The notes below the pieces were generated by a model. It saw nothing but the letters and a program-made list of their open reading frames with translations, did no database searches and was not told where the DNA came from. A stretch of DNA of 64,000 bases. It comes from Leeuwenhoekiella parthenopeia (GTDB lineage: Bacteria; Bacteroidota; Bacteroidia; Flavobacteriales; Flavobacteriaceae). Both the position numbers and the translations under genes were made by a program. The stretch lies in assembly GCF_020782115.1 (NCBI RefSeq), contig NZ_JAJGMW010000011.1, forward strand, positions 1-64,000, read 5' to 3'. Of the stretch, positions 16,559-25,777 are shown piece by piece. Numbering within the stretch: position 1 is the first letter of the stretch; each line of letters opens with the position of its first letter.

Positions 16559-19500
16559 ATGAAAATCAAATACTATTTCTCCCTACTCCTTCTCATTGGC
16601 TTTAGCGCGGCAGCGCAGGAACTTAACGATTATTTTAAACCCGTAAAATACCGAAGCATAGGTCCATTCAGAGGCGGGCGCAGCAATTCGGTTAGCGGTG
16701 TGGTGGGCGATCCCCTCACCTATTATATGGGAACCACCGGTGGCGGTTTGTGGAAAACCACCGATGCCGGGCAGCACTGGTACAACATCTCAGACGGGTT
16801 CTTTAAGACCGGTTCGGTGGGTGCCGTGGCGGTATCGGAGTCTGATCCTAATGTGATTTATGTGGGAATGGGCGAACACGCCATTCGAGGGGTGATGACA
16901 TCCTACGGGGATGGGGTTTATAAATCAACCGATGCCGGAAAATCCTGGAAGCACATTGGTCTTACCAAAACCCAGCAAATCGCGCGAATTGTAATAGATC
17001 CTAAAAATCCGGATGTGGTTTACGTGGCTGCTCAGGGCGCTATGCAGGGCCCAACGGCCGAACGCGGGGTTTACAAAAGCACAAACGGCGGCGAAAGCTG
17101 GGAACAAATTCTGTTTGTAAATGAGCAAACGGGAGCTAACGAACTTTCTATGGATATTCACAATCCCAATGTGTTGTATGCCTCGATGTGGGAGCATCAG
17201 CGCACACCCTGGAAAATGATCAGCGGTGGCCCGGGCAGCGCACTTTACAAATCTACCGATGCCGGAAAAACCTGGGATACCAATCACAACGGCCTTCCTG
17301 AGGAAAAAGGGAAAATGGCGATTGCAGTAAGCCGGGCCAATCCCGATAAGGTATATGCGCTTATTGAAAGCGACAGCCAGCAGGATAAAGGCGGACTTTT
17401 CGTTTCAAATGATGCCGGTAAAAGCTGGAATATGGTTAGCGGCGATAACCGTCTTACCCAGCGCGCCTGGTATTATACTGAGGTTTTTGCAGATCCTTCC
17501 GCAGAAAACACCGTGTATGTGTTGAGTGCTCCTGCCTTACGTTCAACCGATGGCGGAAAAACCTGGGAAAGCCTCTCCGGTACCCACGGCGACTATCACG
17601 ATTTGTGGATCAACCCGGCAAATTCTAAAAATATGGTGATTGGTAACGACGGTGGCGCTGCGATCTCCTATAACTACGGTGAAAGCTGGTCGACTCAGGA
17701 CAATATGCCTACCGCGCAGTTTTACCGCATCAATACCGATAACCTGTATCCTTATAATATTTATGCCGGGCAGCAGGATAATTCTTCGGTAAAAATTGCC
17801 AGTATGGCTCCGGGAAGCGGAGGCATTGGTCGCGAAAACTGGTCGGCTTCAGCGGGTGGTGAGAGCGCCTTTTTGGCTTTCGATCCCGATGATCCGCGAT
17901 ATGTGTATGGTGGAAGCTATCTGGGAACCATTGAAGTTTTGGATACCGAAACCAAAATGAGTACAAACATCATGGCGGCTCCTATTCAGTATTTGGGGAA
18001 AGCCGCGCACGATATGAAATACCTGTACAACTGGAATGCCCCCATCATCTGGTCACAGCACGAACCCGGAACCGTTTACCACGCCGCCCAACTGGTTTTA
18101 AAAACCAGCGATATGGGAAAAACCTGGACTGAATTTTCACCTGATCTTACCCGAAATATCGACGCTAAACAAGGGAAAGGCGGAGGTCCTTACACGGTTG
18201 AAGCCGTTGGTGCCGAAAATTACGGGACCATCAGCTACCTGATCGAATCGCCTCACGAAGCAGGTGTTTTCTATACCGGAAGTGATGACGGTCTGGTGCA
18301 CCTCACACGGGATAATGGCAAAAGCTGGCAGAATATTACGCCCAAAGGCCTTGAGGAAACCCTGATTAACGCAATTGAGGTGTCGCCACACGATCCTGCT
18401 ACCGCCTATATCGCCACTACCCGCTACAAGTTTAATGATTATACCCCGGCGATTTATAAAACCACAGATTACGGTAAAAGCTGGTCAAACATCAGCAGCG
18501 GGATTCCCTATGGGGCATACACCCGAGTGGTGCGCGAAGATGCAGACCGCAAAGGCCTGCTTTATGCCGGGACTGAACAGGGTGTTTACGTATCTTTTGA
18601 CGCCGGGAAAACCTGGAAATCCCTGCAGTTAAACCTTCCGATGACGCCTGTTACCGATTTGAAAGTGCATCGTGGAGATTTGATTGTTGCCACTTCAGGC
18701 CGCTCGTTCTGGATACTCGATGACCTCAAGCTTTTAGCCAACTATGAAAACAAAAAGGCTGACTTTCAGCTTTACGAACCCGAAGCATCGGTTTACGGAA
18801 GCTGGTACAGCGCTTTAAACGGGAGTATTCCGGACTTTGACGGAACCGCCGATGACGCCGGAGTAAATCCTGCAAACGGAGTGGTATTGTATTACAACCT
18901 GCCTAAAGTGACCGATACTACAGCACTGCAATTGAGCATACGCGATGCTCAGGGCAAACTTATCACGCGTTTTTCTTCGGAAGCGGACGAAAACTTTAAA
19001 TCCTATGCAGGCGGCCCTTCACCCGTCCCAACTCTTAGCAAGCATAAAGGATTGAATCGCTTTGTCTGGGATGGAAGACATTCAGGTCTTCCGGGTGTTG
19101 AAGAGGTGTATATCGAAGCCGGTTATTCGGGGCACAAGGTAGCGCCGGGTACGTATAACATCACTTTAGACTATGGTGGTCAAACCGAAACTGTTGCTGC
19201 GGTGATTCAGCCGAATCCCAATCTCGATATTCCTGCGGCACAATTTGCCGAATACGACCGCGTAATGAACGAAATGGAAGCTAAGGTCACTGAAATGCAC
19301 GAACTGGTGAATAGGCTGAAAAGCGCTCAGGATCAACTTTCCGCTTTGCTTAAAACCAGAGAAAGCCTTCCTGAGGAAGTTCAGGAAACCGGTAAAAAGC
19401 TGATCGCCGATCTGGAGGAATGGGATGAAAAAATGGTGCAACGCAAGTCAAAAGCTTACGATGATGTGGAGAATTTCGAAAACAAGTTTACCGCAAATTA

Positions 19501-19690
19501 TATGTTTTTACTCAATCAAACCGAAAGCAGTATTCCCCGCGTAAACGCCTCAAATCTGGAACAACTAAAACTCTTAAATGCCGAATGGCAGGAACTGAAA
19601 GCAGCAGGAAATACGCTACTTAATACGCGTATACCACAATATAATACCAGTCTCTGGGAGGCCGGGATTGGTGCTATTCGGGTGAAGTAG
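16559..19690 (+). CDS. Secreted Asp-box/sortilin-like beta-propeller protein
   Basis: 1043 aa with a signal peptide ending FSAAAQ. The N-terminal two thirds contain many Asp-box turns of the S-x-D-x-G-x-x-W type: [40 protein letters not shown]. These give sialidase- or sortilin-like propellers. A beta-sandwich region (about 740-880) and a coiled coil (about 895-965) follow. Such proteins are often annotated 'glycosyl hydrolase' in Bacteroidota, but no catalytic residues can be assigned. No C-terminal T9SS sorting domain is evident. Probably periplasmic or surface binding protein. Confidence 0.8.
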   Translation: MKIKYYFSLLLLIGFSAAAQELNDYFKPVKYRSIGPFRGGRSNSVSGVVGDPLTYYMGTTGGGLWKTTDAGQHWYNISDGFFKTGSVGAVAVSESDPNVIYVGMGEHAIRGVMTSYGDGVYKSTDAGKSWKHIGLTKTQQIARIVIDPKNPDVVYVAAQGAMQGPTAERGVYKSTNGGESWEQILFVNEQTGANELSMDIHNPNVLYASMWEHQRTPWKMISGGPGSALYKSTDAGKTWDTNHNGLPEEKGKMAIAVSRANPDKVYALIESDSQQDKGGLFVSNDAGKSWNMVSGDNRLTQRAWYYTEVFADPSAENTVYVLSAPALRSTDGGKTWESLSGTHGDYHDLWINPANSKNMVIGNDGGAAISYNYGESWSTQDNMPTAQFYRINTDNLYPYNIYAGQQDNSSVKIASMAPGSGGIGRENWSASAGGESAFLAFDPDDPRYVYGGSYLGTIEVLDTETKMSTNIMAAPIQYLGKAAHDMKYLYNWNAPIIWSQHEPGTVYHAAQLVLKTSDMGKTWTEFSPDLTRNIDAKQGKGGGPYTVEAVGAENYGTISYLIESPHEAGVFYTGSDDGLVHLTRDNGKSWQNITPKGLEETLINAIEVSPHDPATAYIATTRYKFNDYTPAIYKTTDYGKSWSNISSGIPYGAYTRVVREDADRKGLLYAGTEQGVYVSFDAGKTWKSLQLNLPMTPVTDLKVHRGDLIVATSGRSFWILDDLKLLANYENKKADFQLYEPEASVYGSWYSALNGSIPDFDGTADDAGVNPANGVVLYYNLPKVTDTTALQLSIRDAQGKLITRFSSEADENFKSYAGGPSPVPTLSKHKGLNRFVWDGRHSGLPGVEEVYIEAGYSGHKVAPGTYNITLDYGGQTETVAAVIQPNPNLDIPAAQFAEYDRVMNEMEAKVTEMHELVNRLKSAQDQLSALLKTRESLPEEVQETGKKLIADLEEWDEKMVQRKSKAYDDVENFENKFTANYMFLLNQTESSIPRVNASNLEQLKLLNAEWQELKAAGNTLLNTRIPQYNTSLWEAGIGAIRVK

Positions 19691-19750
19691 AACACTGATT
19701 TGGATTGATAATTATTTTAATGATTTTCTAGAAGTTGAAAGCTGTTTGAC

Positions 19751-19774
19751 TGTCAGTCTGAGCCTGTCGAAGAC
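19751..19774. repeat. Dispersed repeat of the TGACA-CTCAG-TTCGACA type
   Basis: TGTCAGTCTGAGCCTGTCGAAGAC sits in the 192-base gap before the beta-barrel gene, spanning 24 bases. It is the same family as the copy inside hisA (50897-50920), in the opposite orientation relative to the window. This repeat is widespread in Bacteroidota intergenic DNA. Confidence 0.6.
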
Positions 19775-19882
19775 GGTTTGATAATTACCCTCACAAACTT
19801 CGATTCCTGAAGCATGTGGGCAGTTTGATATCTAGCCTGTACTTTTTAGTCAGCCGTTTTTATTTTTAGTTATATTCGTCAA

Positions 19883-20785
19883 ATGAGAAAACACCTTCCG
19901 TTTGCTTTGCTACTTGCCGCTTCGTTTACGAGCTACGCGCAAAACTATGTGGATATCGCCAATCTGTCTTACAGCATCACGCCGCAAAACGATTTTGAAA
20001 ACAGCAACCAGTCTACAGCGGTGAGCGAACTGGAGTTTCAGTTTACCTTTCCCAGGGTTTTAGACGAAAAAAATACCTTTATCAGCACGCTTTTAGTGGA
20101 ATCGAATACGCTTCGCATAGACCCTACAATTCCACAGGAATACACATTTGCCTCTCTGGGACTTGCTTTAGGCTTTAATCACCGGTATTCAGACCGGCTT
20201 GCCATTACCTATCTGGTTATTCCAAAACTGGCAACGCAACTCGATGCGATGACAGGCAGAGGTTTTCAGTTGGGCGGGCTCGCACTGGCTACTTTAAAGA
20301 AGAATGAAAACTTCAGCTGGAAGTTTGGTTTGTATGCCAATACCGAAGAATTTGGTCCGTTTCTGGTCCCTTATGCTGGTTTTTATTATCTGAGCCCCAG
20401 CAAGCGCTTTGAAGCCTATATCACGACCATAAACGGGGATATGAACTATATGCTGAGCGATAAATTGAATATTGGCGGAGATGTAAACGGCCTTACCTCC
20501 AGTTACGCCCTGGGTGATCCTGTTTTCAATACCGAAAACGTTTATTTCGTCAAAAACACCACGGAATTTTTTGCCTACCTGCGCTATCCGGTGGCCAAAA
20601 ATCTGTTTTTAAAAGCCAAAGCCGGGTATAGCATTACGCGAACGTATAAAGCTTTTGAAGAAGATGATCAGGTTGATTTGGGATTGAGTCTGTTCTTTTT
20701 GGGTGATGATCGCAATCAGTTGAATACGCCTCTTGCTAAAGGGGCTTTGTTTAAGCTGGAATTGCTGTATCGTTTTCCGCTTTAA
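19883..20785 (+). CDS. Outer-membrane beta-barrel protein, DUF6268-like
   Basis: 300 aa with a signal peptide ending TSYAQ. The mature part is a series of amphipathic strands with aromatic girdles (LAITYLVIPKL, FGLYANTEEFGPFLVPYAGFYYL) and ends in a strand with terminal aromatic residue (LELLYRFPL), as barrel proteins do. It resembles DUF6268 porin-like proteins; transport role unknown. Its 3' end overlaps the convergent LpxD-like gene by 4 bases. Confidence 0.7.
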   Translation: MRKHLPFALLLAASFTSYAQNYVDIANLSYSITPQNDFENSNQSTAVSELEFQFTFPRVLDEKNTFISTLLVESNTLRIDPTIPQEYTFASLGLALGFNHRYSDRLAITYLVIPKLATQLDAMTGRGFQLGGLALATLKKNENFSWKFGLYANTEEFGPFLVPYAGFYYLSPSKRFEAYITTINGDMNYMLSDKLNIGGDVNGLTSSYALGDPVFNTENVYFVKNTTEFFAYLRYPVAKNLFLKAKAGYSITRTYKAFEEDDQVDLGLSLFFLGDDRNQLNTPLAKGALFKLELLYRFPL

Positions 20786-21774
20786 GCTTTACCCAGTTTC
20801 CGTACGGCAGCCCATTCGCGAAGTTTATCTCGTGAATCTGTCGCCGGATATCCCAAAACCGTTTTTCCGGCTGCCACATCGCCCATCACTCCCGAGCCTG
20901 CTGCTACCACTGCCCCGCTGTGAATGGTGGTATGATCTTTTATCGAAGCGCTTCCGCCTATAACAACACCATCCCCCAGCGTTACCGAACCGGCGAGTCC
21001 GCTATGACCTGCCATAATGCAGCACCTTCCCAGAATACAGTTGTGCGCAATCTGTACCAGATTGTCAATCTTACAACCGTCACCCACAATGGTTGAAGCA
21101 AATTTTGCGCGATCTACACACGAGTTGGCACCAATTTCTACTCCATTCCCAATGATCACATTACCAATATGAACAATCTTGACCAGACCGCTGCCGTCAT
21201 CTGCCGGGCGGTATCCAAAACCGTCTGCCCCGATACTCACGTTGTTGTGAAAAATACAAAAGGCACCAACGACCGAACGTTCCCGGATTACAGTTCCGGA
21301 CCAAATGGTAGTCCTGGTACCAATGCTGCAGTCATCAAGAATCGTGACGTTTGGATAGAGTGTTACACCTTCGGCAAGCACGGTACGCGCACCCACGTAA
21401 CAACCGGGGCCTATTTTACAACCGGATCCGACTTGTGCTGTGGGATGAATGTAAGCCCGGTCGCTGATTTCGGTTTCAAATTCGGGAGCATCGGGTTCAT
21501 AAAGGCTTAGTAATTTGGCCATTGCCAAATCAGCATTCTTTACCACCAAAAGCGGAATAGCACCGGAAACCAAATGTTTCAGATTCTCGTTGATTACCAC
21601 CGCTCCCGCTCCTGAGGCCGCGTAATTCTTCGAGTATTTAGACGAACCGATAAAACTGACCTGGTCTGATGTGGCAGCATCCAGATGGTTTAAACCGGTA
21701 AATTGTTGCGTGCTGTTTTCAGAAATTTCGGCGTTGAGCAAAGCTGCAAGCTGGTTTAGTGAAAAACTTTTCAT
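20782..21774 (-). CDS. lpxD: LpxD-like UDP-3-O-acylglucosamine N-acyltransferase
   Basis: 330 aa from ATG 21774; a 62-residue upstream extension crosses a terminator hairpin and is rejected. The N-terminal domain has FIGSSKYSKNYAASGAGAVVI. A left-handed beta-helix of hexapeptide repeats follows, with the catalytic-type His in NLVQIAHNCILG. LpxD adds the second hydroxyacyl chain in lipid A synthesis. No lpxC, fabZ or lpxA lies beside it, so it may be an extra paralogue acting on another sugar. Confidence 0.85.
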   Translation of the reverse strand: MKSFSLNQLAALLNAEISENSTQQFTGLNHLDAATSDQVSFIGSSKYSKNYAASGAGAVVINENLKHLVSGAIPLLVVKNADLAMAKLLSLYEPDAPEFETEISDRAYIHPTAQVGSGCKIGPGCYVGARTVLAEGVTLYPNVTILDDCSIGTRTTIWSGTVIRERSVVGAFCIFHNNVSIGADGFGYRPADDGSGLVKIVHIGNVIIGNGVEIGANSCVDRAKFASTIVGDGCKIDNLVQIAHNCILGRCCIMAGHSGLAGSVTLGDGVVIGGSASIKDHTTIHSGAVVAAGSGVMGDVAAGKTVLGYPATDSRDKLREWAAVRKLGKA

Positions 21775-21924
21775 GATTAAAGGGTTTAAGCGGTAGTTCA
21801 AAATTGAAGCTAAGTGCCTTGCAAATCTGCTCAAGGTAGATAACCAGTGTTGTCTAAAAGCAGGTGCTAACCCGTTTGAAGTGCGCGAAAGGTAAATATA
21901 AAAAGTTGAAAATGAGCCAAAATT

Positions 21925-21955
21925 AAAAAAGCAACTCGATACGAGTTGCTTTTTG
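21925..21955 (-). terminator. Rho-independent terminator of the GH3 gene
   Basis: AAAAGCAACTCG and CGAGTTGCTTTT form a near-perfect hairpin with T-runs on both strands. It is 50 bases past the GH3 stop. Confidence 0.85.
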
Positions 21956-22003
21956 CACAAAACCGGTTCACTAAAAACGACAATCGTTTTTTGAAACAGA
22001 TGT

Positions 22004-24319
22004 CTAGTTCTTAGAAAAAACAGGTATTGACACTTTAGGAGTGAGAAGGGCTTTTGTTTTTCTAAGCACTTTTTCGGGTTGGTTTACTGTGGTCTGCAGT
22101 TTTAAATCGGTTACCGATGCCGCGATGTTAAAGGTGTAGTCACCTGCTTCCAGAATCCAGGCGTGAGCCTCGTCATCGTATGAAGCCAGGTCACCCCTGT
22201 TGATTGTAAGTGTCACCGTTTCTGATTCCGCAGGATTGAGTAAATCTGTTTTCGCAAAAGCTTTTAATTCTTTTGCAGGTTTTTCCAGACCGGTTTGCGG
22301 AGCTGCAACATAAACCTGCGCGATTTCCTTTCCGGCTGTTTTTCCTGTATTGGTGATGCTAAATTGTAATTGTACACCTTCAGCAGTTTCTGTAACCTTT
22401 AAATCAGCATACGCGAAGCTGGTGTACGAAAGTCCATAACCAAAAGGATACGAAACCGGCACCTCAAAGGAGTCGAAATAGCGGTAACCCACGTAAATCC
22501 CTTCTTCATAGATTTCTTCGGAAGGCACACCCTGTAGCGGATTAGCAGGTTTTTCGGCATCGGGATCGAGCACGCTACCCGGAAAGTTCTTTGATGAAGC
22601 CACATCGGCCAGTTGTACAGGAAAAGTCACCGGCAATTTCCCGGAAGGATTAACCGTACCGGTAAGTACATCTGCGATCGCGTTACCGCCTTCCTGTCCC
22701 GGTTGCCAGGCCAGCAGGATTGCGTCTGCTGTTTCTTTTAAAAATTCGGTCTCGATGACCCCGCCAATATTGAGAACCACAACAAGACTTTTCCCGGGCC
22801 CGGAGAAAGCGCGTTTCAAATTGGTGAGCAGTTCTTTTTCAGTTTCGGTAAGCAGAAAATCATCTGCTTCTGCACGATCCTGAAACTCGCCTGAGGTTCT
22901 GCCAAGCGTGAATACTGCCACATCATTGGTTTCGGCCAGCTTGTTAAGCTCTGCTGCCGAAAAGGATTTTTCAGGAACCAGCTCGTCTTTCAGAAAAAAT
23001 AGCGCCTTAGGTGGAATTTTTGCACGTTCGGCTTTCATATAAATCTCATAATCAGAAAGCAGTTGTTCATCTAATTTCACATTTGCAGCCTTTAAGCCTT
23101 CCAATACCGAAATACTATAGGCTTTATTCACATCCCCGCTACCGGTTCCTCCGGCGATGGTTTCGTAAGAGGCCGATCCAAAAAGAGCCACCTTGCGTCC
23201 GGTTACCAGCGGAAGACTTTCCTTTTCATTCTTCAGTAAAACCATACCTTCAGTTGCTGCCTGGCGGGCAATGGCTTTATGTCCTTCCAGATCTGTAATT
23301 CCCGAAGGTTCATATCCTTTAAAGGCAAAAGTCTTTTGATAGGTATTTAAGATGGCCGTAAGATTACGGTCTATAATGGCTTCATCCAGTTCGCCGGCTT
23401 CAACAGCAGCTTTTAGGGCTTTAAACTGAGCGCCCGTTCCCGGCATCAGCAGATCGTTACCTGCTTTTACCTGAGCCACAGCGTCTGTACCTGCAAACCA
23501 ATCGGTCATTACAAAGCCCTGGTAACCCCATTCTTCGCGAAGTAATTGGGTAAGCAGTTCTTCATTTTCAGAAGCGTAGGTTCCGTTGATCTTGTTATAG
23601 GAAGACATAACCGCCCAGGGATCGCTGTGATCCAGAGCAATCTTGAATCCACGCAGGTATATTTCCCGCAAGGCTCGCTCGCTTACTACGGTGTTAAGAG
23701 CCGTACGATTGGTTTCCGAATTGTTTGCCACAAAATGCTTGATGGTCGCACCCAGGCCTGTTGCTTGTACGCCGTTTACAAATCCGGCTGTGATCATTCC
23801 GCCAAGCACGGGATCTTCAGAATAATATTCAAAATTACGTCCGCCTAACGGATTCCGGTGAATATTAAGCGCAGGTGCCAGGAGGAAATCGACACCATAA
23901 TCGCGGCCTTCAATACCAAAAGCTTCGCCTACCTGAGCGGCAAGACCGGTATTCCAGGTTGATGAGAGGCTGCTCGCTGTTGGGAAGGCAGTGGCATAAA
24001 AGGTTTGCCCGGGATTGGTATCGCGCTGCGGACTGATGCGAATTCCCGCAGGACCGTCGGCAAATACCACTGCCGGAATAGCTAATCGGGGCACAGCATA
24101 ACTCGTTCCGGCAGCACCGGCAACTTCGTTTTTTGTAGCACCTACTACGGCCATTGCCGGTTTTGAGTCTTCCGGGAGCCCCGGAACTTCCATGCCGGTT
24201 CCAATTAAGAAATAGATTTTTTCGTCGAGGGTGAGTTCATCAATAAGTTCCTGCGTGTTCTTTTGAGCAGAAAGTGCTGCACAACTCAAAAGCAGGAGGT
24301 ATAAAAGGTGTTTTTTCAT
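22004..24319 (-). CDS. Glycoside hydrolase family 3 beta-glucosidase-type enzyme
   Basis: 771 aa with a signal peptide ending ALSAQ. The (beta/alpha)8 domain carries the substrate motif GATIKHFVANN (about 190-200) and the nucleophile Asp273 in FVMTDW. The alpha/beta sandwich follows, and an FnIII-like domain ends the protein. GH3 enzymes release terminal beta-linked sugars such as glucose; periplasmic location likely. No SusCD genes are adjacent, so it is not part of a visible polysaccharide locus. Confidence 0.9.
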   Translation of the reverse strand: MKKHLLYLLLLSCAALSAQKNTQELIDELTLDEKIYFLIGTGMEVPGLPEDSKPAMAVVGATKNEVAGAAGTSYAVPRLAIPAVVFADGPAGIRISPQRDTNPGQTFYATAFPTASSLSSTWNTGLAAQVGEAFGIEGRDYGVDFLLAPALNIHRNPLGGRNFEYYSEDPVLGGMITAGFVNGVQATGLGATIKHFVANNSETNRTALNTVVSERALREIYLRGFKIALDHSDPWAVMSSYNKINGTYASENEELLTQLLREEWGYQGFVMTDWFAGTDAVAQVKAGNDLLMPGTGAQFKALKAAVEAGELDEAIIDRNLTAILNTYQKTFAFKGYEPSGITDLEGHKAIARQAATEGMVLLKNEKESLPLVTGRKVALFGSASYETIAGGTGSGDVNKAYSISVLEGLKAANVKLDEQLLSDYEIYMKAERAKIPPKALFFLKDELVPEKSFSAAELNKLAETNDVAVFTLGRTSGEFQDRAEADDFLLTETEKELLTNLKRAFSGPGKSLVVVLNIGGVIETEFLKETADAILLAWQPGQEGGNAIADVLTGTVNPSGKLPVTFPVQLADVASSKNFPGSVLDPDAEKPANPLQGVPSEEIYEEGIYVGYRYFDSFEVPVSYPFGYGLSYTSFAYADLKVTETAEGVQLQFSITNTGKTAGKEIAQVYVAAPQTGLEKPAKELKAFAKTDLLNPAESETVTLTINRGDLASYDDEAHAWILEAGDYTFNIAASVTDLKLQTTVNQPEKVLRKTKALLTPKVSIPVFSKN

Positions 24320-24427
24320 AAGAGGTATATTTTAAACCAAATATGAAATTCTAATACTAGGAATCCTTTGACATTTGTCAAATAATCAAAATGAAGCTCT
24401 TAAAATGTGGAATTCTCAGGATAAAAC

Positions 24428-24994
24428 TTAAATTTTTGCACGGATGCGGCTCAGGGTTTCCTGCGAAATACCCAAAAAAGAAGCGATGTGCGCAAGTGAA
24501 ACCTTCTGAATCACGTAGGGTTTGGTTTCTAAAAGATGTAAATAGCGATCGCGTGCCGATTGAAAAAGAATACTTTCGGTGCGTAGCTGGGAGAATTTAA
24601 GCGACCGGGCAAACATACCCAAAGCTAACTGCGCGATTTCGGGATTGGTCTTGCTCAGTTGCAAAATTCCATCGCGATGCAGGCGTATTACGGTACTTTC
24701 TTCAACGGCTTCGATAAGCAGGTTGCTGGGCGTAGCGTCAAAATAGCTGCTTATTGAAAAACAAAACTCGTGTGTGCCTGCAAACCATTCGGTGATTTCC
24801 TTTCCGTCCCTAAAATAATATTGACGTGCAAATCCCTTTTCGATATAAAAAATATACCGGCAAACTTCGTGATGCTTTAAAATGAATTCGCCTTTAGGAA
24901 TTTCTACGACCGAAAGGTATTGCTGTAGTTCGGCCTGAGTGGCCTCACTAAGGGGAGAAAATTCCTGAAGTCTTTTTAAAAATTGCGGAATCAC
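24428..24994 (-). CDS. Crp/Fnr-family transcription regulator
   Basis: 188 aa. An N-terminal cyclic-nucleotide-binding-type barrel (VVEIPKGEFILKHHEVCRYIFYIEKGFARQYYF, about 30-62) precedes a dimer helix and a C-terminal winged HTH (VSLAHIASFLGISQETLSRIR, about 165-185). The cAMP-binding Arg-Ser signature is not evident, so the ligand is unknown. It lacks the Fnr cysteine cluster. Confidence 0.85.
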   Translation of the reverse strand: MIPQFLKRLQEFSPLSEATQAELQQYLSVVEIPKGEFILKHHEVCRYIFYIEKGFARQYYFRDGKEITEWFAGTHEFCFSISSYFDATPSNLLIEAVEESTVIRLHRDGILQLSKTNPEIAQLALGMFARSLKFSQLRTESILFQSARDRYLHLLETKPYVIQKVSLAHIASFLGISQETLSRIRAKI

Positions 24995-25050
24995 GGTCTG
25001 CCTGTTGCCCGGTTAACAACCGGTGTTGTTGAAGGGTTAAAATAGCGCAT

Positions 25051-25077
25051 AAAAAAAGCCCTCACAAGGAAGGCTTT
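25051..25077 (-). terminator. Terminator of the cold-shock gene
   Basis: Minus strand AAAGCC...GGCTTTTTTT hairpin with a loop of about 11 bases, 23 bases past the stop at 25100. Confidence 0.65.
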
Positions 25078-25099
25078 CATAAATTTATAAAATATGGAC

Positions 25100-25294
25100 T
25101 TAGTCAATAACGCGAACGTTGATTGCATTGATTCCTTTTTTACCTCTTTCAGTTTCAAATTCTACGCGGTCATTTTCACGTACTTCGTCAATTAAGCCGC
25201 TTGAATGTACGAAAATATCTTCGTTAGACCCCTCAGGATTGATAAATCCAAATCCTTTTGAATTATTGAAAAATTTTACTGTTCCTTCTTTCAT
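25100..25294 (-). CDS. Cold-shock domain protein
   Basis: 64 aa from ATG 25294; an upstream in-frame ATG would add 18 atypical residues. RNP1 is KGFGFI (13-18) and RNP2 is IFVHSS (27-32), the single-stranded nucleic-acid binding motifs of CspA. It acts as an RNA chaperone. It is preceded by a long apparent leader (to about 25558), which fits temperature-responsive control known for csp genes. Confidence 0.92.
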   Translation of the reverse strand: MKEGTVKFFNNSKGFGFINPEGSNEDIFVHSSGLIDEVRENDRVEFETERGKKGINAINVRVID

Positions 25295-25777
25295 TGTAGT
25301 TACTCTATTATTAATTAATTTATTTAAAAAGCGTTTTATTTTATTCATATCATCTTATTAGACTTCAGGCAAAACAGTCCTGAAACCGGGTTTACAGGTA
25401 CTTGATAAGAATCTTAGAATACAGTTAAAGAAGAAGTAGTATTGTGAAGAATAGTGTGAAAAAATTCACCTGTTTCAGAATGGAAACTTGCCTCGAGAGC
25501 GGTAATAACTTAAAAAAAGTACTGAACTTATAGAATACACAGAAAACCTATCTGCGTTTACTGGGGTAAAGGTAGACTAATTATTGGTCTTAGCGTCAAA
25601 ATACCTAATTATCTTTTAAATATCTTAAAAACAGCCTAAAAAGAGCCCCTCGCACTATCCCCCGCAAAGCTTTATTCTTTATTTAACGACCTTTTTGCCT
25701 CCTGTTTGTTAAATTTAAAGTTGTTGCAGCTTTTTTGCTTTCGCATATTTTTTAATAATTAAATACAATCTAAACTT
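25295..25777. promoter_or_regulatory. Csp leader and divergent promoter region
   Basis: This 483-base gap has no ORF of note. On the minus strand a candidate promoter has -33 TTTG (25597-25600) and -7 TACCTTTA (25567-25574), 22 bases apart, implying a csp 5' leader of roughly 260 nt. Small hairpins such as GTGAA-AAAA-TTCAC lie in it. The right-hand part must also hold the promoter of the plus-strand TreS gene. Confidence 0.4.

Noticed and set aside
21775-21960. A 62-residue N-terminal extension of the LpxD-like protein
   Set aside because: It begins within the GH3 terminator hairpin and has no LpxD-like sequence.
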